Part shown: piece after piece, positions 63,078 through 64,000 of the stretch
Position numbering within the stretch: position 1 is the stretch's first letter
Layout of the letters: each line of letters begins with the position of its first letter
NCBI RefSeq assembly: GCF_000686045.1
Contig: NZ_JMLV01000001.1
Coordinates: forward strand, 186,001-250,000
Reading direction: 5' to 3'
DNA from: Fodinicurvata fenggangensis DSM 21160
GTDB lineage: Bacteria > Pseudomonadota > Alphaproteobacteria > Kiloniellales > DSM-21159
DNA length: 64,000 bases
Notes under the pieces: generated by a model
Databases searched by the model: none
Told to the model about the DNA's origin: nothing
The model's input: the letters and a program-made list of their open reading frames with translations, nothing else
Position numbers and translations under genes: made by a program

Positions 63078-63344
63078 GCAGGCTAGGCCAGAAGCGCTGA
63101 GAATGATGCGACGAAGTCGTCCGATAGCTGGTGAGTGTGGGTTGACGATCGGTCTTTCCCGTACTGGGGCAGTGGACTGCCTTGTTATAGTGGTTCAGAA
63201 ACCCTTGCAGCCTTCTATTGCTAGAATGGATAGAGCTTGCCTGCAATTGCCTGAGCTCTCACAAGCTTGCATAACGGCTCTTCGCGGAACGCGGGGGAGC
63301 TCTATCAGTTTGGCTCAATCACCAAGGATACGGTCGTGCCGAGT

Positions 63345-63626
63345 CTAGTCGCGGGAGTGCCTGTCGTCCTGTTCCGGCTCAGGCTCGGGACTCTGCTCAC
63401 GTGCCTGCTCATGATGTCGCGTGTCGTGACCGCTGCGGTTGCTGTAGAACACCAGAGCCATGAGGCCGCCCCCCACCAGCAGAGTCAGGACGACGCCTCC
63501 GGTCAGGGCGATCCACCCGTGGGTGCCCAGACTTACGTCCCCCAGGTTGGTCCAGGTGGAGATGCCGATAATGCAGGCCAGCAACAGCAGGAAGCCCAGG
63601 AGAAGGTATAGAACCAGGTTCTTCAT
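63345..63626 (-). CDS. Small two-helix membrane protein
   Basis: A 93-residue protein with two hydrophobic helices (about residues 4-24 and 38-61) and a hydrophilic tail rich in His, Glu, Pro and Asp (EQSPEPEPEQDDRHSRD). I recognise no family. The start ATG at 63626 begins MKNLVLYLLLGFLLLL. It lies 267 bases upstream of the permease GTG in the same direction. That gap contains no other gene beyond the possible permease extension described separately. Confidence 0.6.
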   Translation of the reverse strand: MKNLVLYLLLGFLLLLACIIGISTWTNLGDVSLGTHGWIALTGGVVLTLLVGGGLMALVFYSNRSGHDTRHHEQAREQSPEPEPEQDDRHSRD

Positions 63627-63773
63627 GACAGCTTGAATAGCATCTGGAAGAGGATGCTGCCAGACACTCCTTGGCAGATGTAAAAAAGCGTTTCTTGCTC
63701 TTGTGCTTTGGCGCCAAGATCGCTAATTAGTCGCCACCATCGAACGGCTTGCCGCTTGATGAAAAATGGACGT

Positions 63774-63860
63774 GCGGCTGTGGCGGAACTGGTAGACGCG
63801 CAGCGTTGAGGTCGCTGTGGGGGAGACCCCGTGGAGGTTCAAATCCTCTCAGCCGCACCA
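63774..63860 (+). tRNA. tRNA-Leu (anticodon GAG)
   Basis: An 87-base leucine tRNA with encoded CCA (63858-63860). The acceptor stem pairs GCGGCTG with CAGCCGC. The D-arm holds TGGCGGAACTGGTAGACGC, the type II hallmark of Leu tRNAs. The anticodon stem CAGCG/CGCTG closes the loop TTGAGGT, with anticodon GAG at 63808-63810 reading CUC and CUU. A long variable arm (GGGGGAGACCCC region) and the GGTTCAAATCC T-arm complete it. Confidence 0.95.
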
Positions 63861-63937
63861 AATTTTTGTCCCGCTACAGGAACCCGCAAAAAGGGTTTGA
63901 CAGAGCCGGGGTCGATGGAGTGAAAGAAGGGCCTACC

Positions 63938-63957
63938 CTCCGAGCCCATGCTCGGAG
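63938..63957. repeat. Perfect inverted repeat between two tRNA-Leu genes
   Basis: An 8-bp perfect stem (CTCCGAGC and GCTCGGAG) around a four-base CCAT loop, 11 bases ahead of the second tRNA gene. There is no T-run. It may terminate the first tRNA transcript or be a processing hairpin. Confidence 0.45.
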
Positions 63958-63968
63958 CCTTGAGCGTC

Positions 63969-64000
63969 GCGGCTGTGGCGGAATTGGTAGACGCGCAGGT
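63969..64000 (+). tRNA. tRNA-Leu, 3' part outside the window
   Basis: The final 32 bases repeat the 5' portion of the upstream tRNA-Leu almost exactly (GCGGCTGTGGCGGAA, then TTGGTAGACGCGCAGG), differing by one base in the D-arm. The window ends inside the anticodon stem, so the isoacceptor cannot be read. The stem sequence differs from that of the GAG tRNA, so it is probably a different isoacceptor. Confidence 0.85.

Noticed and set aside
63897-63902. TTGACA between the tRNA genes as a -35 promoter element
   Set aside because: The hexamer is perfect, but no -10-like sequence lies 16-18 bases downstream, so it is not listed as a promoter.
1-64000. CRISPR arrays, insertion sequences, phage genes, toxin-antitoxin or restriction systems
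   Set aside because: No repeated spacer-like units, transposase, integrase or defence-gene motifs were seen on either strand. The window is chromosomal core with a few accessory loci.

Overview
The window is a compact, gene-dense stretch (about 58 protein genes and two tRNA genes) from a moderately GC-rich alphaproteobacterium. The strongest clues are a GapR-type DUF2312 protein beside DUF1244 and an N-formylglutamate amidohydrolase, the xseB-ispA-dxs-tlyA isoprenoid block, an intracellular poly(hydroxyalkanoate) depolymerase whose nucleophile is cysteine, a pyruvate phosphate dikinase after glyQS, a two-domain dCTP deaminase, and DUF1491 after the queuosine genes. A Rhodospirillales-like bacterium fits best, but genus cannot be fixed from sequence alone. 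No phage, transposon, CRISPR array or plasmid gene was seen.

Layout. 1-3748: the end of a branched-chain amino-acid ABC transporter operon (livF-livH-livM), then phaZ. 3773-7850, minus strand: a tight queuosine operon (queA-tgt-queF-queG-DUF1491). 7988-9128: a glycerophosphodiesterase and a DUF423 membrane protein. 9132-16666: a dCTP deaminase diverging from a histone-deacetylase-like gene, then xseB-ispA-dxs-MATE-tlyA. 16687-20220: sppA, an RlmD-like RNA methyltransferase and a membrane zinc-ribbon protein. 20500-26218: glyQ-glyS-ppdK, closed by a strong terminator. 26408-30794: meaB, ygfZ, a GT4 glycosyltransferase and dihydroorotase. 30832-38555: small stress and envelope genes (CAP protein, Rieske ferredoxin, mlaA-mlaC, BASS transporter, pentapeptide protein, sodC, a Cys-rich zinc protein) and an operon of one AstE-like deacylase with two paralogous GNAT acetyltransferases. 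38685-51137: housekeeping genes (UvrD/PcrA helicase, prmA, FemAB-like, hydroxyproline epimerase, hutG-like, gapR-like, acyl-CoA ligase, pepF, ABC1 kinase).

The most interesting part is 51052-57055, a three-gene overlapping operon on the minus strand. It encodes an NfrB-like membrane glycosyltransferase, an NfrA-like TPR/outer-membrane barrel protein and a secreted DUF4434 (YbcH-like) glycoside-hydrolase-like protein, in the order known for E. coli nfrB-nfrA-ybcH, the phage N4 receptor and secreted-glycan locus. The synthase here lacks the long C-terminal extension of E. coli NfrB, which carries the cyclic-di-GMP-sensing domain. The promoter region is very AT-rich and holds a perfect inverted repeat over the likely transcription start. 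A GlxA-type regulator lies immediately upstream.

57154-63626: that regulator diverges from a winged-helix methyltransferase, followed by a minus-strand group of a polytopic permease, a PanE-family reductase and an MFS transporter, then a small membrane protein. The window ends with a tRNA-Leu(GAG) and the first 32 bases of a second tRNA-Leu.

No gap exceeds 300 bases. The longest are 20221-20499, 35870-36162 and 63078-63344, described below.
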